In this document: piece by piece, positions 1 to 6,578 of the stretch
Position numbering within the stretch: the stretch's first letter is position 1
Layout: each line of letters starts with the position of its first letter
Source of the DNA: an uncultured Bacteroidales bacterium
GTDB taxonomy: Bacteria > Bacteroidota > Bacteroidia > Bacteroidales > Paludibacteraceae
Reading direction: 5' to 3'
NCBI GenBank assembly: GCA_937886455.1
Contig: CALGCU010000232.1
Coordinates: 1-9,837, forward strand
Length of the DNA: 9,837 bases
Translations under genes and position numbers: made by a program
The notes under the pieces: model-generated
Databases searched by the model: none
What the model saw: only the letters and a program-made list of their open reading frames with translations
What the model was told of the DNA's origin: nothing

Positions 1-357
1 ATTGATAAACTATTAAAATTTACGACTATGAAAAGATTAATTTGTTCAGTAGGTGGTTATTTACACGATGGTGATATAGTCACATTGTGTGGCGAGGAAT
101 GTCAGATTATAGCTACTCCAGGTCACACTCCCGGAGGCGTTTGTTTGTATTTTCCGAATCAGAAGATAGTGTTTACCGGTGACACACTGTTTGCCGGGGG
201 AATAGGACGTGCAGATTTGCCCGGAGGTAATTATGCCACCCTCATACAGAGCATTCAAAAACGCTTGTTAACCCTCCCGCCTGACACTAAGATTTATTGC
301 GGACATGGCCCTGCAAGCACTATTGCAGAAGAAAAACAGATGAATCCTTATTTATAG
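1..357 (+). CDS. MBL-fold metallo-hydrolase, glyoxalase II-like (C-terminal part, cut by left edge)
   Basis: The frame is open from base 1 to the TAG at 355-357. It matches the C-terminal half of the roughly 210-residue metallo-beta-lactamase-fold hydrolases related to YcbL and glyoxalase II. Counting from the Met codon at base 28, visible metal-site elements are the His of PGHTPGG (residue 33), the Asp of FTGDTLF (residue 52) and the His of CGHGP (residue 93). The closing NPYL is also typical. The main HxHxDH zinc motif would lie left of the window. The Met at base 28 is internal: the nine codons before it (IDKLLKFTT) also read like this family. Members hydrolyse thioesters or related substrates in the cytoplasm; the substrate cannot be told here. 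The next gene starts five bases after the stop, so the two are probably co-transcribed. The family call is firm, the function open. Confidence 0.9.
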   Translation: MDKLLKFTTMKRLICSVGGYLHDGDIVTLCGEECQIIATPGHTPGGVCLYFPNQKIVFTGDTLFAGGIGRADLPGGNYATLIQSIQKRLLTLPPDTKIYCGHGPASTIAEEKQMNPYL

Positions 358-362
358 TAAAC

Positions 363-899
363 ATGTCGAGCGAACGAGAAGAGATAGTGCGTAAGTATTT
401 AGATGAGAATGGCATTGCGTATAGCTGCTATCATCATCCAGCAGGTGCCACGATAGCCGAAGCCTCTCTATATTGGAGAAAAGACGGGTCATTGCATTGT
501 AAGAATTTATTTTTTCGCAACCATAAGGGCAACAGGCACTATTTAGTGTGTTTTCCTGCTGAGATGGATTTGCCTATACATGATTTAGAACACCTTTTGA
601 AGCAGGGTAAACTGTCCTTTGCATCTCCTGAGCGCATGCTGCGTTATTTAGGATTAGAGCCCGGTTCGGTCTCCCCATTCGGCCTTATCAATGATTGTGA
701 AAATCATGTACACTTGTTTATGGATAAACAGTTGCATGAAGCCCCGTCATTGAGTTTTCACCCCAATGATTGTCGTGGTACTATCGTGATAGATCAAGCG
801 AATTTTCAGCATTATTTACAGATAATAGGCAATTCGCACACATATTTAGACTTTTCTACCCTATCAGATGAAGACTTACATTCAGTGAAAAACAAATAG
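363..899 (+). CDS. Prolyl-tRNA editing-domain protein (YbaK/ProXp-ala/PrdX type)
   Basis: This 178-residue protein looks like a free-standing version of the editing domain of prolyl-tRNA synthetase. Such proteins remove wrongly attached amino acids, Ala in the ProXp-ala/PrdX branch, from tRNA-Pro in trans in the cytoplasm. Recognisable stretches are KNLFFRNHKGNRHYLV (residues 47-62), with the conserved Lys at 47, LSFASPERMLRYLGL (about 84-98), the PGSVSPFGLIND block (about 100-111), and a SFHPND segment near residue 135. I chose the ATG at 363 because the residues from there (MSSEREEIVRKYL) fit the usual start of the family. An earlier in-frame ATG at 297 would overlap the upstream gene by some 60 bases and add a tail with no family resemblance. 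The gene follows the MBL hydrolase by five bases. Whether the substrate is Ala-tRNA(Pro) or Cys-tRNA(Pro) is inferred from motif resemblance only. Confidence 0.88.
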   Translation: MSSEREEIVRKYLDENGIAYSCYHHPAGATIAEASLYWRKDGSLHCKNLFFRNHKGNRHYLVCFPAEMDLPIHDLEHLLKQGKLSFASPERMLRYLGLEPGSVSPFGLINDCENHVHLFMDKQLHEAPSLSFHPNDCRGTIVIDQANFQHYLQIIGNSHTYLDFSTLSDEDLHSVKNK

Positions 900-1066
900 A
901 GTGTGTTTACCATAGCCCACCAACACGTACAATAAAAAGAAAAATCCAGACAAAAAACATTTGACTATATAGCGAAAATCCAACAATCGATGTAGTGTTG
1001 AAGATAAAAAACCAAACTTTACTATAAAAAAGCATAACAAAGCCAAGTATTCTCGTTTTTTTAATG

Positions 1067-1074
1067 TACCTTTG
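1067..1074 (+). promoter_or_regulatory. Probable Bacteroidota -7 promoter element upstream of the small membrane protein gene
   Basis: TACCTTTG matches the Bacteroidota sigma-ABfr -7 consensus TAnnTTTG and lies 18 bases before the ATG at 1093, inside a 193-base gap that separates this unit from the editing-domain gene. That would give a very short 5' leader. I do not see a good TTTG-type -33 box at the expected 19-21 base spacing, so the promoter is either weak or helped by the A/T-rich upstream DNA. The rest of the gap (900-1066) is A-rich and shows no gene. Confidence 0.55.
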
Positions 1075-1092
1075 CAGTTCAGATAGGCAATT

Positions 1093-1305
1093 ATGACACA
1101 ACTTATTTTAGCAGCCATTGTATTATTGTTGATGGGCATTCTGCTTTTGGGGATGCGTATTTTCTTTGTGAAGGGAGGGCGATTTCCCAATATTCATATA
1201 GGCAGCAGTAAAGCGATGAAGTCAAGAGGAATAGGCTGTGCCACATCACAAGACCGTGAATCAAGAAAGATTAATAAAAATAAAATAAACGTAGAACAAC
1301 TCTAA
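1093..1305 (+). CDS. Small single-pass membrane protein, Bacteroidota-conserved type, function unknown
   Basis: This 70-residue protein has one hydrophobic segment (about residues 3-22, rich in Leu, Ile and Val) followed by a basic, polar tail. The tail begins FFVKGGRFPNIHIGSSKAM (about 24-42) and contains a single Cys at 49 in RGIGCATSQD. I recall a similar tail, with the IGSSKAM and Cys-x-x-SQD pattern, from small uncharacterised proteins of Bacteroidota, so I treat it as a real gene. The Arg/Lys distribution suggests that the tail is cytoplasmic. The ATG at 1093 directly follows a -7 promoter element, and the stop is ten bases before the OmpH-like gene, so the two are probably co-transcribed. 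That pairing hints at an envelope role but proves nothing. It has some likeness in size and layout to NqrM-type proteins but lacks their Cys cluster. Confidence 0.75.
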   Translation: MTQLILAAIVLLLMGILLLGMRIFFVKGGRFPNIHIGSSKAMKSRGIGCATSQDRESRKINKNKINVEQL

Positions 1306-1315
1306 CACACCAGGT

Positions 1316-1918
1316 ATGAATAAGACAACTACCTTTTTTAATGTATTAACAGCCATTTTACTTGTTGCTGTAATTGTATTGTTTGTATTAGTAATGCAAA
1401 AACCTAAATGTAGTCAAGAAGCATCAAGTGTAGCCAGTACTTCCAGTGAAGTTAGCACTTTACCCATTGCGTACATCAATGTGGATTCATTGTTATTGCA
1501 ATATAACTTTGCTATCAACGCCAATGACGCCTTGATGCGCAAACAAGAAGATGCTCGCTTGAAAATCAACACACAGGCTAAACGTTTACAAGATGAAATG
1601 AATGACTTCCAACGCAAATTGGAAAATAATGCTTTTTTGAGTCGCGCTCGTGCAGAACAAGAACAAACACGTTTGTTGCAAAAGCAAGAAGAATTGCAAC
1701 GATTGGACGCTCAGTTGACAGAAGAGCTTATGATAGAGCAACAAAACATGAGCTTACAACTGCGTGACACGATTAACAACATCTTGAAAGAGTATAATGC
1801 CGATCAACGCTATCAACTCATTATCAGCAACACTTCCGGGGACAATTTGCTCTATGCAAATGAAGCATACAATATCACCCGTGAAGTGGTAGATTTGTTG
1901 AACGCACGTTGCAAATAA
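1316..1918 (+). CDS. OmpH/Skp-family envelope protein
   Basis: This 200-residue protein resembles Skp/OmpH, the periplasmic chaperones that hold unfolded outer-membrane proteins. It has a hydrophobic N-terminal segment (about residues 8-27) with no evident cleavage site or lipobox (Cys32 follows MQKPK), so it may stay anchored in the inner membrane with the rest in the periplasm. A low-complexity Ser/Thr linker (about 33-48) follows. The OmpH domain starts at IAYINVDSLLLQY (51-63). Residues about 70-158 are a long Gln/Glu/Arg-rich coiled coil, the tentacle part. The domain closes with a strand and helix, YQLIISNTSGDNLLYA followed by NITREVVDLLN (about 166-197). A weak AGG lies just before the ATG. 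The gene follows the small membrane protein by ten bases and is followed by a strong terminator. Bacteroidota often carry several OmpH paralogues; this one is not next to bamA in this window, so a specific client is not implied. Confidence 0.87.
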   Translation: MNKTTTFFNVLTAILLVAVIVLFVLVMQKPKCSQEASSVASTSSEVSTLPIAYINVDSLLLQYNFAINANDALMRKQEDARLKINTQAKRLQDEMNDFQRKLENNAFLSRARAEQEQTRLLQKQEELQRLDAQLTEELMIEQQNMSLQLRDTINNILKEYNADQRYQLIISNTSGDNLLYANEAYNITREVVDLLNARCK

Positions 1919-1944
1919 CAAGCAAGTACTATTCATTACTATAC

Positions 1945-1983
1945 AAATGAGGCGATGTTGATGACATCGCCTCATTTATTTTT
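1945..1983 (+). terminator. Rho-independent terminator after the OmpH-like gene
   Basis: A perfect 14-bp inverted repeat (AAATGAGGCGATGT at 1945-1958 and its complement at 1964-1977) encloses a five-base loop. It is followed by ATTTTT at 1978-1983. It starts 26 bases after the stop of the OmpH-like gene. The downstream run is T-rich only in the rightward direction, so it should mainly stop rightward transcripts. Confidence 0.92.
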
Positions 1984-2162
1984 ATCGGGCAACAATGATT
2001 TTTAACCAGGCTATTCGGCTGATGGCAGATGTGGTTATCCCTTACCTCGCTACACTTCGTTTCGCATTGCCCTCCGTCGCAACGAGGACAATTGTTAACT
2101 TCGTTGAAATTGCATTCCCGACTTTCAGTCGCCTACCCGTAGCCTTTCATGCTCGGCATAAT

Positions 2163-2176
2163 TCAAGCAAGCTTGA
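2163..2176. repeat. Short palindrome within a possible dispersed intergenic element
   Basis: TCAAGC and GCTTGA form a 6-bp inverted repeat with a two-base spacer. On the minus strand it sits in the phrase GCAGAATCAAGCTTGCTTGA, then ATTATGCCGAG. From memory, near-copies of this phrase occur between genes in Bacteroides-like genomes; that is recollection and was not checked. No copy of the palindrome is seen elsewhere in the window. Confidence 0.35.
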
Positions 2177-2347
2177 TTCTGCTCTCGCTTAATCGCAATT
2201 TTTACTACATTTTGGCTAATTCTATAAACACCTTGTTATGCTCCTTGCTGCGGGGATAGTGCTTTGGGGTTAGTTGGACTTTACTGATGTCTGTGTTTAT
2301 CGGATAGCAATGATAGAAACACTCGTTCCTATCTCATTCCTACCTAA

Positions 2348-2368
2348 TGGTAACGGTATGGTAACGGT
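2348..2368. repeat. Two direct copies of TGGTAACGGT, 11-base period
   Basis: TGGTAACGGT occurs at 2348-2357 and again at 2359-2368 with one base between, giving an 11-base period, about one helical turn. Such spacing can place two protein contacts on the same DNA face, but two copies alone are weak evidence for a binding site. Confidence 0.6.
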
Positions 2369-2522
2369 GGTGAAAGGTGTGATTTGTTGATTTGGGTTGT
2401 CACTTTTTTTGCCTAACCAATGAATTGAATTGACGGTTTGAGCACAGAGTGTTTGTATGCAAATCCAGTGGGGTGAGTTATTAAGAGGGAGGATGCCGGT
2501 TGGTTTTTCTAAAATCTTTGTG

Positions 2523-3131
2523 TTATAAGGTTATTTCTCCGTTTCCTTGTCTTATGATGGTGGGTGTGTCTTCTGTGCAGTCAATGATTGTTGTGGGTGT
2601 GGTGTTTCCTATTCCTCCGTCAATGATGATGTCTATGTTTGGATACATTTCAGCCATGAGTTCGGGGTCTGTCATGTATTCAATGTCATTTCCAATAGGC
2701 GCACGCAGTGAAGCTGTCATTAGTGGTGATTGGATTTCTTCTAATATGGCTATTGATACAGGGTGGTTTGTGATGCGTATTCCTACTGTTTTTCTGCCTT
2801 TAAATGTTTTGGGTAGTTTGCTGTTTCCCTGCAGAATAAATGTGTATGGTCCCGGTGTGTATGAGCGTATTAGTTTGAAGGTGTCGTCGGGGAAGAGTGA
2901 GTATTCTCTTGCTTGTGCTATGTTTTGGCACAATAGTGTGAGTTTGGGTTGCTTAGTAGGTATGTTTCTAATGCGACATATTTTTTCTATTGCATTTTGT
3001 TGTTCCGGCAGGCATGCAAAGGCATATACCGAGTCGGTGGGATAGATAATGATTCCTCCTTTTTGTAGCGTTTTTGCAATTATTGCAAGGTCGCTGTTTC
3101 TGAGTTGGTTGTTATATGCCTTTATGATCAT
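2523..3131 (-). CDS. YciO/TsaC (Sua5-YrdC) family protein
   Basis: This 202-residue single-domain protein belongs to the YrdC/Sua5 superfamily. TsaC and Sua5 make threonylcarbamoyl-AMP from Thr, bicarbonate and ATP, the first step of the t6A37 tRNA modification. Family signs are the nucleotide-binding strand GGIIIYPTDSVYAFAC (25-40), the KICRIRNIPTKQPKLTLLC segment (50-68), PGPYTFIL (93-100), KGRKTVGIRI (111-120), LMTASL (137-142), and the C-terminal PTTIIDCTEDTPTIIRQGNGE (from 179). The PGPYTFIL, GRKTVGIR and PTTIID...RQGNGE pattern is closer to E. coli YciO (about 206 residues) than to TsaC. The role as the main threonylcarbamoyl-AMP synthase is therefore uncertain, and a second, true Sua5/TsaC may lie elsewhere. 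It is the last gene of the leftward operon, starting six bases after the S41 protease stop. Confidence 0.87.
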   Translation of the reverse strand: MIIKAYNNQLRNSDLAIIAKTLQKGGIIIYPTDSVYAFACLPEQQNAIEKICRIRNIPTKQPKLTLLCQNIAQAREYSLFPDDTFKLIRSYTPGPYTFILQGNSKLPKTFKGRKTVGIRITNHPVSIAILEEIQSPLMTASLRAPIGNDIEYMTDPELMAEMYPNIDIIIDGGIGNTTPTTIIDCTEDTPTIIRQGNGEITL

Positions 3132-3137
3132 GTGTAT

Positions 3138-4757
3138 TTATTCTGTAATGTTGTTTTGTAATGTTTTTATGGCATCTTCTATCATTGGGTCGTCTTGTAG
3201 GAATATGGGATAGAATCCTTCATCATCTAAGATGTTGCGTGTGATGTATGATTTGATAAGTCGCAATAGTGCTTTTTCAGATTTCTTAATATCATCATGT
3301 TTAGGTTTTACACCTTTTTGTTCTGCGAATTTAATGAATTCTTGTAGTAGTGGTTGTTGGTCAAGGTATTTTGACATTGCTTGCCATGTTTTGAATTGGC
3401 TTAATGTATTTCTATTTTTGTCGGTGTATGTGTATGCAAATTGATAGGTGTAGGCATAGTTGACTACTGTGTTGTAATATGCTGTGTTGTGAGAAGTGTC
3501 TCTTGGTATGAAGTGGTCGGGCATGATACCTCCACCTCCGTGTACTATTCTTCCTTTTTTGGTGTAATAGGGTATTGTGTCTACTAAGTGTATGCTGTCT
3601 TTGCTGTAAAATTCTCCTCTTTCGTATCTGTGTAGGATGTCGAGCATGTAGTCTTCGTTATCTCCTTTTTTGTAGGGTTTTTGTATGCATCTTCCTGAAG
3701 GGGTGTAATAGCGCGCGACTGTGAGTCTCATAGCCGATCCGTCTTGGAATGGGTATTGTTGTTGTACCAATCCCTTTCCAAATGAGCGTCTTCCTATGAT
3801 TATTCCTCTGTCGTTGTCTTGTATTGCCCCTGCGAATATTTCGCTTGCAGAAGCTGAGAATTCATCTTGTAGTACTACTATTGGTGTTTGTGTGAAACTT
3901 CCTTTTCCATTTGCTCTTGCTTCTTGTCGCGGGTATGCTTTTCCTTCCGAATAGACAATCAGGTCATCTTTTTCAAGAAATTCGTTTACCATATTGATGG
4001 TTTGTTCCATGTATCCCCCAGAGTTTTCACGTAGGTCTATTATGTACTTTTGTGCGCCTTGTGCTCTAAGTTTTGCCAGAGAAGCGATGAATTCTTTGTA
4101 TGTTTTTTCTCCGAATCGGCTAATGCGTATGAATCCGATTTCCGGTGTTATCATGTAGGCGACATCCACTACTTTAACCGGTATGTCAGCTCGTGTGATG
4201 TTGTATTGTAGTGTTTCTGTGGTTCCATTTCTTTTTACTCCCAGTTTTACTTGAGTTCCTTTTGGTCCACGTAGTCTTTTCATGACTTTTTCGTTGTTAA
4301 TATCTTTTCCCACAAAGGCTGAGTCGTCCACTTGAATGATTCTGTCTCCCGCCATCAGTCCTGCGCTTTCAGATGGTCCTCCACTAATTACAGCAACCAC
4401 ATGTACGGTGTCTTCTTGTATATTGAATTGTACTCCTATACCGCTGAAACTACCTTCCAGTTCGCTGTTTACCATTTCCAGGTCTTTTGCCGGTATGTAA
4501 GAAGAGTGAGGATCCAGCTCGCCTAATATATTGATGATGACGTCTTCAGATAGTTCATCCATGTTGAGCGTGTCCACATAGTTAGTGTTGACCCACCACA
4601 TGAATTGTTTGATTTTCTCATCTTCGTTGATTCCTGTGCGTTGTAGGTTATTGTAGTAGTTGTCTATGTAGTTTTGTCTTCTTGCGAGTGCGTTTCCCAC
4701 TGCAATACCAATGGCAATGGAGAGTATAGTGATTATGGGTAAGATAAAACGTTTCAT
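3138..4757 (-). CDS. S41-family carboxyl-terminal processing protease (CtpA/Prc type)
   Basis: This 539-residue protein is a PDZ-containing serine protease that cuts C-terminal regions of envelope proteins in the periplasm. The N-terminus (KRF, then hydrophobic residues about 4-24) is a signal anchor or uncleaved signal. A helical N-domain precedes LDPHSSYIP (81-89). The PDZ domain covers about 100-185, with SGIGVQF at 105-111 and GDRIIQVDD at 137-145. The protease core shows the IIDLRENSGG strand (239-248) and DEFSASASEIFAGA (298-311). By alignment with E. coli Prc (S430/D441/K455) the catalytic residues are Ser303, Asp314 and Lys328 (in GRRSFGKG). All are present, so it should be active. 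A C-terminal extension of about 110 residues after the core is common in Bacteroidota S41 proteins. It starts 15 bases after the deaminase stop and ends six bases before the yciO-like gene. Its substrates cannot be inferred. Confidence 0.95.
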   Translation of the reverse strand: MKRFILPIITILSIAIGIAVGNALARRQNYIDNYYNNLQRTGINEDEKIKQFMWWVNTNYVDTLNMDELSEDVIINILGELDPHSSYIPAKDLEMVNSELEGSFSGIGVQFNIQEDTVHVVAVISGGPSESAGLMAGDRIIQVDDSAFVGKDINNEKVMKRLRGPKGTQVKLGVKRNGTTETLQYNITRADIPVKVVDVAYMITPEIGFIRISRFGEKTYKEFIASLAKLRAQGAQKYIIDLRENSGGYMEQTINMVNEFLEKDDLIVYSEGKAYPRQEARANGKGSFTQTPIVVLQDEFSASASEIFAGAIQDNDRGIIIGRRSFGKGLVQQQYPFQDGSAMRLTVARYYTPSGRCIQKPYKKGDNEDYMLDILHRYERGEFYSKDSIHLVDTIPYYTKKGRIVHGGGGIMPDHFIPRDTSHNTAYYNTVVNYAYTYQFAYTYTDKNRNTLSQFKTWQAMSKYLDQQPLLQEFIKFAEQKGVKPKHDDIKKSEKALLRLIKSYITRNILDDEGFYPIFLQDDPMIEDAIKTLQNNITE

Positions 4758-4772
4758 GTAAAATGTTTGTAT

Positions 4773-5195
4773 TTATAAGTCTTGTAAAAAGATTACTTCA
4801 ATACCAGCTCTTTCCAGCAATTCCACTCCATCCATAATGCGGTATTTTTCTCCATACACAACTCTTTTTATTCCGGCCTGTATGATGAGTTTTGCACATT
4901 CAATACAAGGGGATGCTGTGACATAAAGGGTTGCTCCATCACTGCTGTTGTGTGAACGTGCTATTTTTGTTATTGCATTTGCTTCAGCGTGCAGCACATA
5001 AGGTTTAGACACATTATTTTCATCTTCGCAACAATTTTCAAATCCCGACGGAGTTCCATTGTATCCATCCGATATGATCATTTTATTTTTTACCAGGAGT
5101 GCTCCAACCTTTCTTCTTTCGCAGTAGGAGTTTTCAGCCCAGATTCTTGCCATGCGCATATATCTGTGGTCGAGTAAGAATTGTTTTTCTTCCAT
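4773..5195 (-). CDS. dCMP deaminase-family protein (ComEB-like)
   Basis: This 140-residue enzyme has the zinc site of cytidine/deoxycytidylate deaminases: His69 and the catalytic Glu71 in LHAEANAI, and Cys97 and Cys100 in ASPCIECAK. The upstream GYNGTPSGFENCCED (44-58) resembles the nucleotide-binding segment of dCMP deaminases, which turn dCMP into dUMP for thymidylate synthesis in the cytoplasm. Length and motif order are normal for the family (about 140-170 residues), with no truncation. It starts seven bases after the mpl stop. The Cys55-Cys56 pair near the substrate loop matches what I recall of some bacterial homologues and could add metal or structural contacts. A role as the ComEB-type competence protein is a name only; no competence genes are nearby. 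Confidence 0.93.
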   Translation of the reverse strand: MEEKQFLLDHRYMRMARIWAENSYCERRKVGALLVKNKMIISDGYNGTPSGFENCCEDENNVSKPYVLHAEANAITKIARSHNSSDGATLYVTASPCIECAKLIIQAGIKRVVYGEKYRIMDGVELLERAGIEVIFLQDL

Positions 5196-5202
5196 AGTTG
5201 TG

Positions 5203-6570
5203 TTATTTGTTCAAAAGTTCGTTGGTAAAATCTTTGATGTTCACTCCGGAGAAGTTTCCTGAGCTCATCATGAGTAGTACGCAGTTGTCATACCGTCGAT
5301 TTCTAAGTTCAGTTTGTAGTAGTTCAGAGTCTGTGAACACCTTTACTTTTTCAGAAGCGAATGCTGTTTTGACATCATCCGGTTTGATTTCCTGTAGTCG
5401 TTTGTGTTCAATTACTTTTGGGTTGTAGTAAACGTATGCCACGTCGGCCTCATCCATGCAGTGGGCGTATTGTGGCAAGAAGTCAGCACGCAGGCTACTA
5501 AATGTGTGTAGTTCCATGCATGCGATGACTTGTTTGTTTTTGTATTGTTCTTTTACGGCATGAATAGTAGCTTTTAGTTTTGAAGGAGAGTGTGCAAAGT
5601 CTTTATATGCAACCGAAGAGTTTGTTTCCGCTACCTTTTCCAATCTATTGGTAGCACCAGTGAATTGTGAGATGGCCTTATAGAACTTTTCGTCGCTGAT
5701 TCCCAGTGTGTGGCACACGATGCGTGCTGCATTCATATTTTGCAGGTTGTGTTCTCCGAATATTTTAAGTGGGATGTATTCTTGTTTGTATTTAATGTAT
5801 GTGACTCCATTTTCCACTTTATGTTCCGGAGTGTTATATGAGAAAGTGATAATATCTTTTCTTGCAGTTTCCGCTATATTTTTCAGGTTTTCGTCTCCGT
5901 CAAAATAGATGAGTCTTCCTTGTGGTTCTATGAGGTCAGCAAATTTTTTGAATTGTGACACATAGTTTTCAAATGTTGGGAACACGTTGATGTGGTCCCA
6001 TGCAATTCCAGTCAATACTGCGATGTGTGGTTTGTATAGATGGAATTTTGGTCTTGGGTCTATAGGCGAAGCCAGGTATTCGTCTCCTTCAAAGACAGCA
6101 ATTCTTGCAGTTGGTGATAAGTGCACCATGTTTTCAAAACCTTCTATTTGTGCTCCCACCATGTAGTTAGTTTCAATTCCGAGTTGTTTGAGCACAAACA
6201 AAATCATAGCCGTTGTGGTAGTTTTTCCGTGACTTCCACCGATTACCACTCTTGTTTTTGTGCGTGTACATTCATAGAGATATTCCGGGAAAGAATAGAT
6301 TTTGAGTCCTAATTCCTTTGCTCGTATCAGTTCCGGATTGTCTTTTGTTGCGTGCATACCCACGATTACGGCATGTAAGTCAGGTGTTATTTTTTCGGGG
6401 TTCCATCCTTCCTTTTCCGGTAGGAGTCCTTTAGCTGCGAGTCTTGAGCGTGAAGGTTCAAAGAATTCGTCATCCGACCCCGTAACTTGGTATATAGGAT
6501 TTTCGTTCATTGCCAGTGCAAGGTTGTGCATGGCAGCACCTCCCATTGCTATGAAATGTATTTTACGCAT
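5203..6570 (-). CDS. mpl: UDP-N-acetylmuramate:L-alanyl-gamma-D-glutamyl-meso-diaminopimelate ligase (Mpl) or close relative
   Basis: This 455-residue protein is a Mur-ligase-family enzyme. Mpl attaches the recycled tripeptide L-Ala-gamma-D-Glu-meso-DAP to UDP-MurNAc with ATP in the cytoplasm, feeding recovered peptides back into peptidoglycan. Seen: an N-terminal Rossmann-like UDP-binding domain with IHFIAMGGAAMHNLA (4-18) and VTGSDD (29-34); the ATP P-loop GGSHGKTTTT (111-120); VFEGDEY in the central domain; FGEHNLQNMNAA; TNRLEK and KDFAHSPSKL in the C-terminal domain; and MMSSGNFSGVN near the end, matching the MSNGGFGG tail of E. coli Mpl. The ending, the DFAHSP motif and the length favour Mpl over MurC, which also has a GTHGKT P-loop. 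The ligase is tucked between sufD and the deaminase with gaps of eight and seven bases. Confidence 0.93.
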   Translation of the reverse strand: MRKIHFIAMGGAAMHNLALAMNENPIYQVTGSDDEFFEPSRSRLAAKGLLPEKEGWNPEKITPDLHAVIVGMHATKDNPELIRAKELGLKIYSFPEYLYECTRTKTRVVIGGSHGKTTTTAMILFVLKQLGIETNYMVGAQIEGFENMVHLSPTARIAVFEGDEYLASPIDPRPKFHLYKPHIAVLTGIAWDHINVFPTFENYVSQFKKFADLIEPQGRLIYFDGDENLKNIAETARKDIITFSYNTPEHKVENGVTYIKYKQEYIPLKIFGEHNLQNMNAARIVCHTLGISDEKFYKAISQFTGATNRLEKVAETNSSVAYKDFAHSPSKLKATIHAVKEQYKNKQVIACMELHTFSSLRADFLPQYAHCMDEADVAYVYYNPKVIEHKRLQEIKPDDVKTAFASEKVKVFTDSELLQTELRNRRYDNCVLLMMSSGNFSGVNIKDFTNELLNK

Positions 6571-6578
6571 GGTGTTTT

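Larger units (their letters stand above)
1986..2522. other. Intergenic region of about 540 bases, no convincing gene
   Basis: This stretch separates the rightward genes from the leftward operon, with the two units converging on it. Neither strand has an open frame with a plausible start and a recognisable product. A 66-codon rightward frame (1995-2192) does not resemble any family. A leftward frame of about 74 codons (about 2297-2520) is open without a start and runs in from the end of the yciO-like gene. The region holds short inverted repeats at 2071-2087, 2119-2131 and 2163-2176 and a tandem 10-bp repeat at 2348-2368. I see no U-tract terminator for the leftward operon. Decayed genes or a dispersed intergenic repeat are possible but unproven. 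Confidence 0.7.

Noticed and set aside
297..362. A 22-residue N-terminal extension of the prolyl-tRNA editing protein from an ATG at 297
   Set aside because: It overlaps the MBL hydrolase by some 60 bases and its residues are an out-of-frame reading of that gene; the ATG at 363 fits the family.
882..1190. A 102-residue leftward hydrophobic frame covering the gap and the start of the small membrane protein gene
   Set aside because: It is antisense to the small membrane gene and its hydrophobicity comes from A/T-rich spacer read backwards; no promoter or family support.
2071..2131. Short hairpins at 2071-2087 and 2119-2131 as a possible ncRNA or riboswitch
   Set aside because: The stems are five to seven base pairs, one with a bulge, with no known RNA motif and no gene downstream on that strand for a riboswitch to control.
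1995..2192. A 65-residue rightward open frame right after the OmpH-like terminator
   Set aside because: Its translation matches no family I know, it has no promoter or ribosome-binding context, and the region shows hairpins and stop-broken frames on the other strand, as expected from spacer DNA.
2297..2520. A start-less leftward open frame of about 74 codons continuing past the end of the yciO-like gene in another phase
   Set aside because: There is no Met or other plausible start in it, it overlaps the end of a real gene, and I recognise no domain. I keep it only as part of the unexplained intergenic region.
2500..3045. A 181-residue rightward frame opposite the yciO-like gene
   Set aside because: It is a shadow of the A/C-rich leftward gene: rich in Ser, Val, Met and Phe with no domain, whereas the minus strand gives a clear YciO-family protein.
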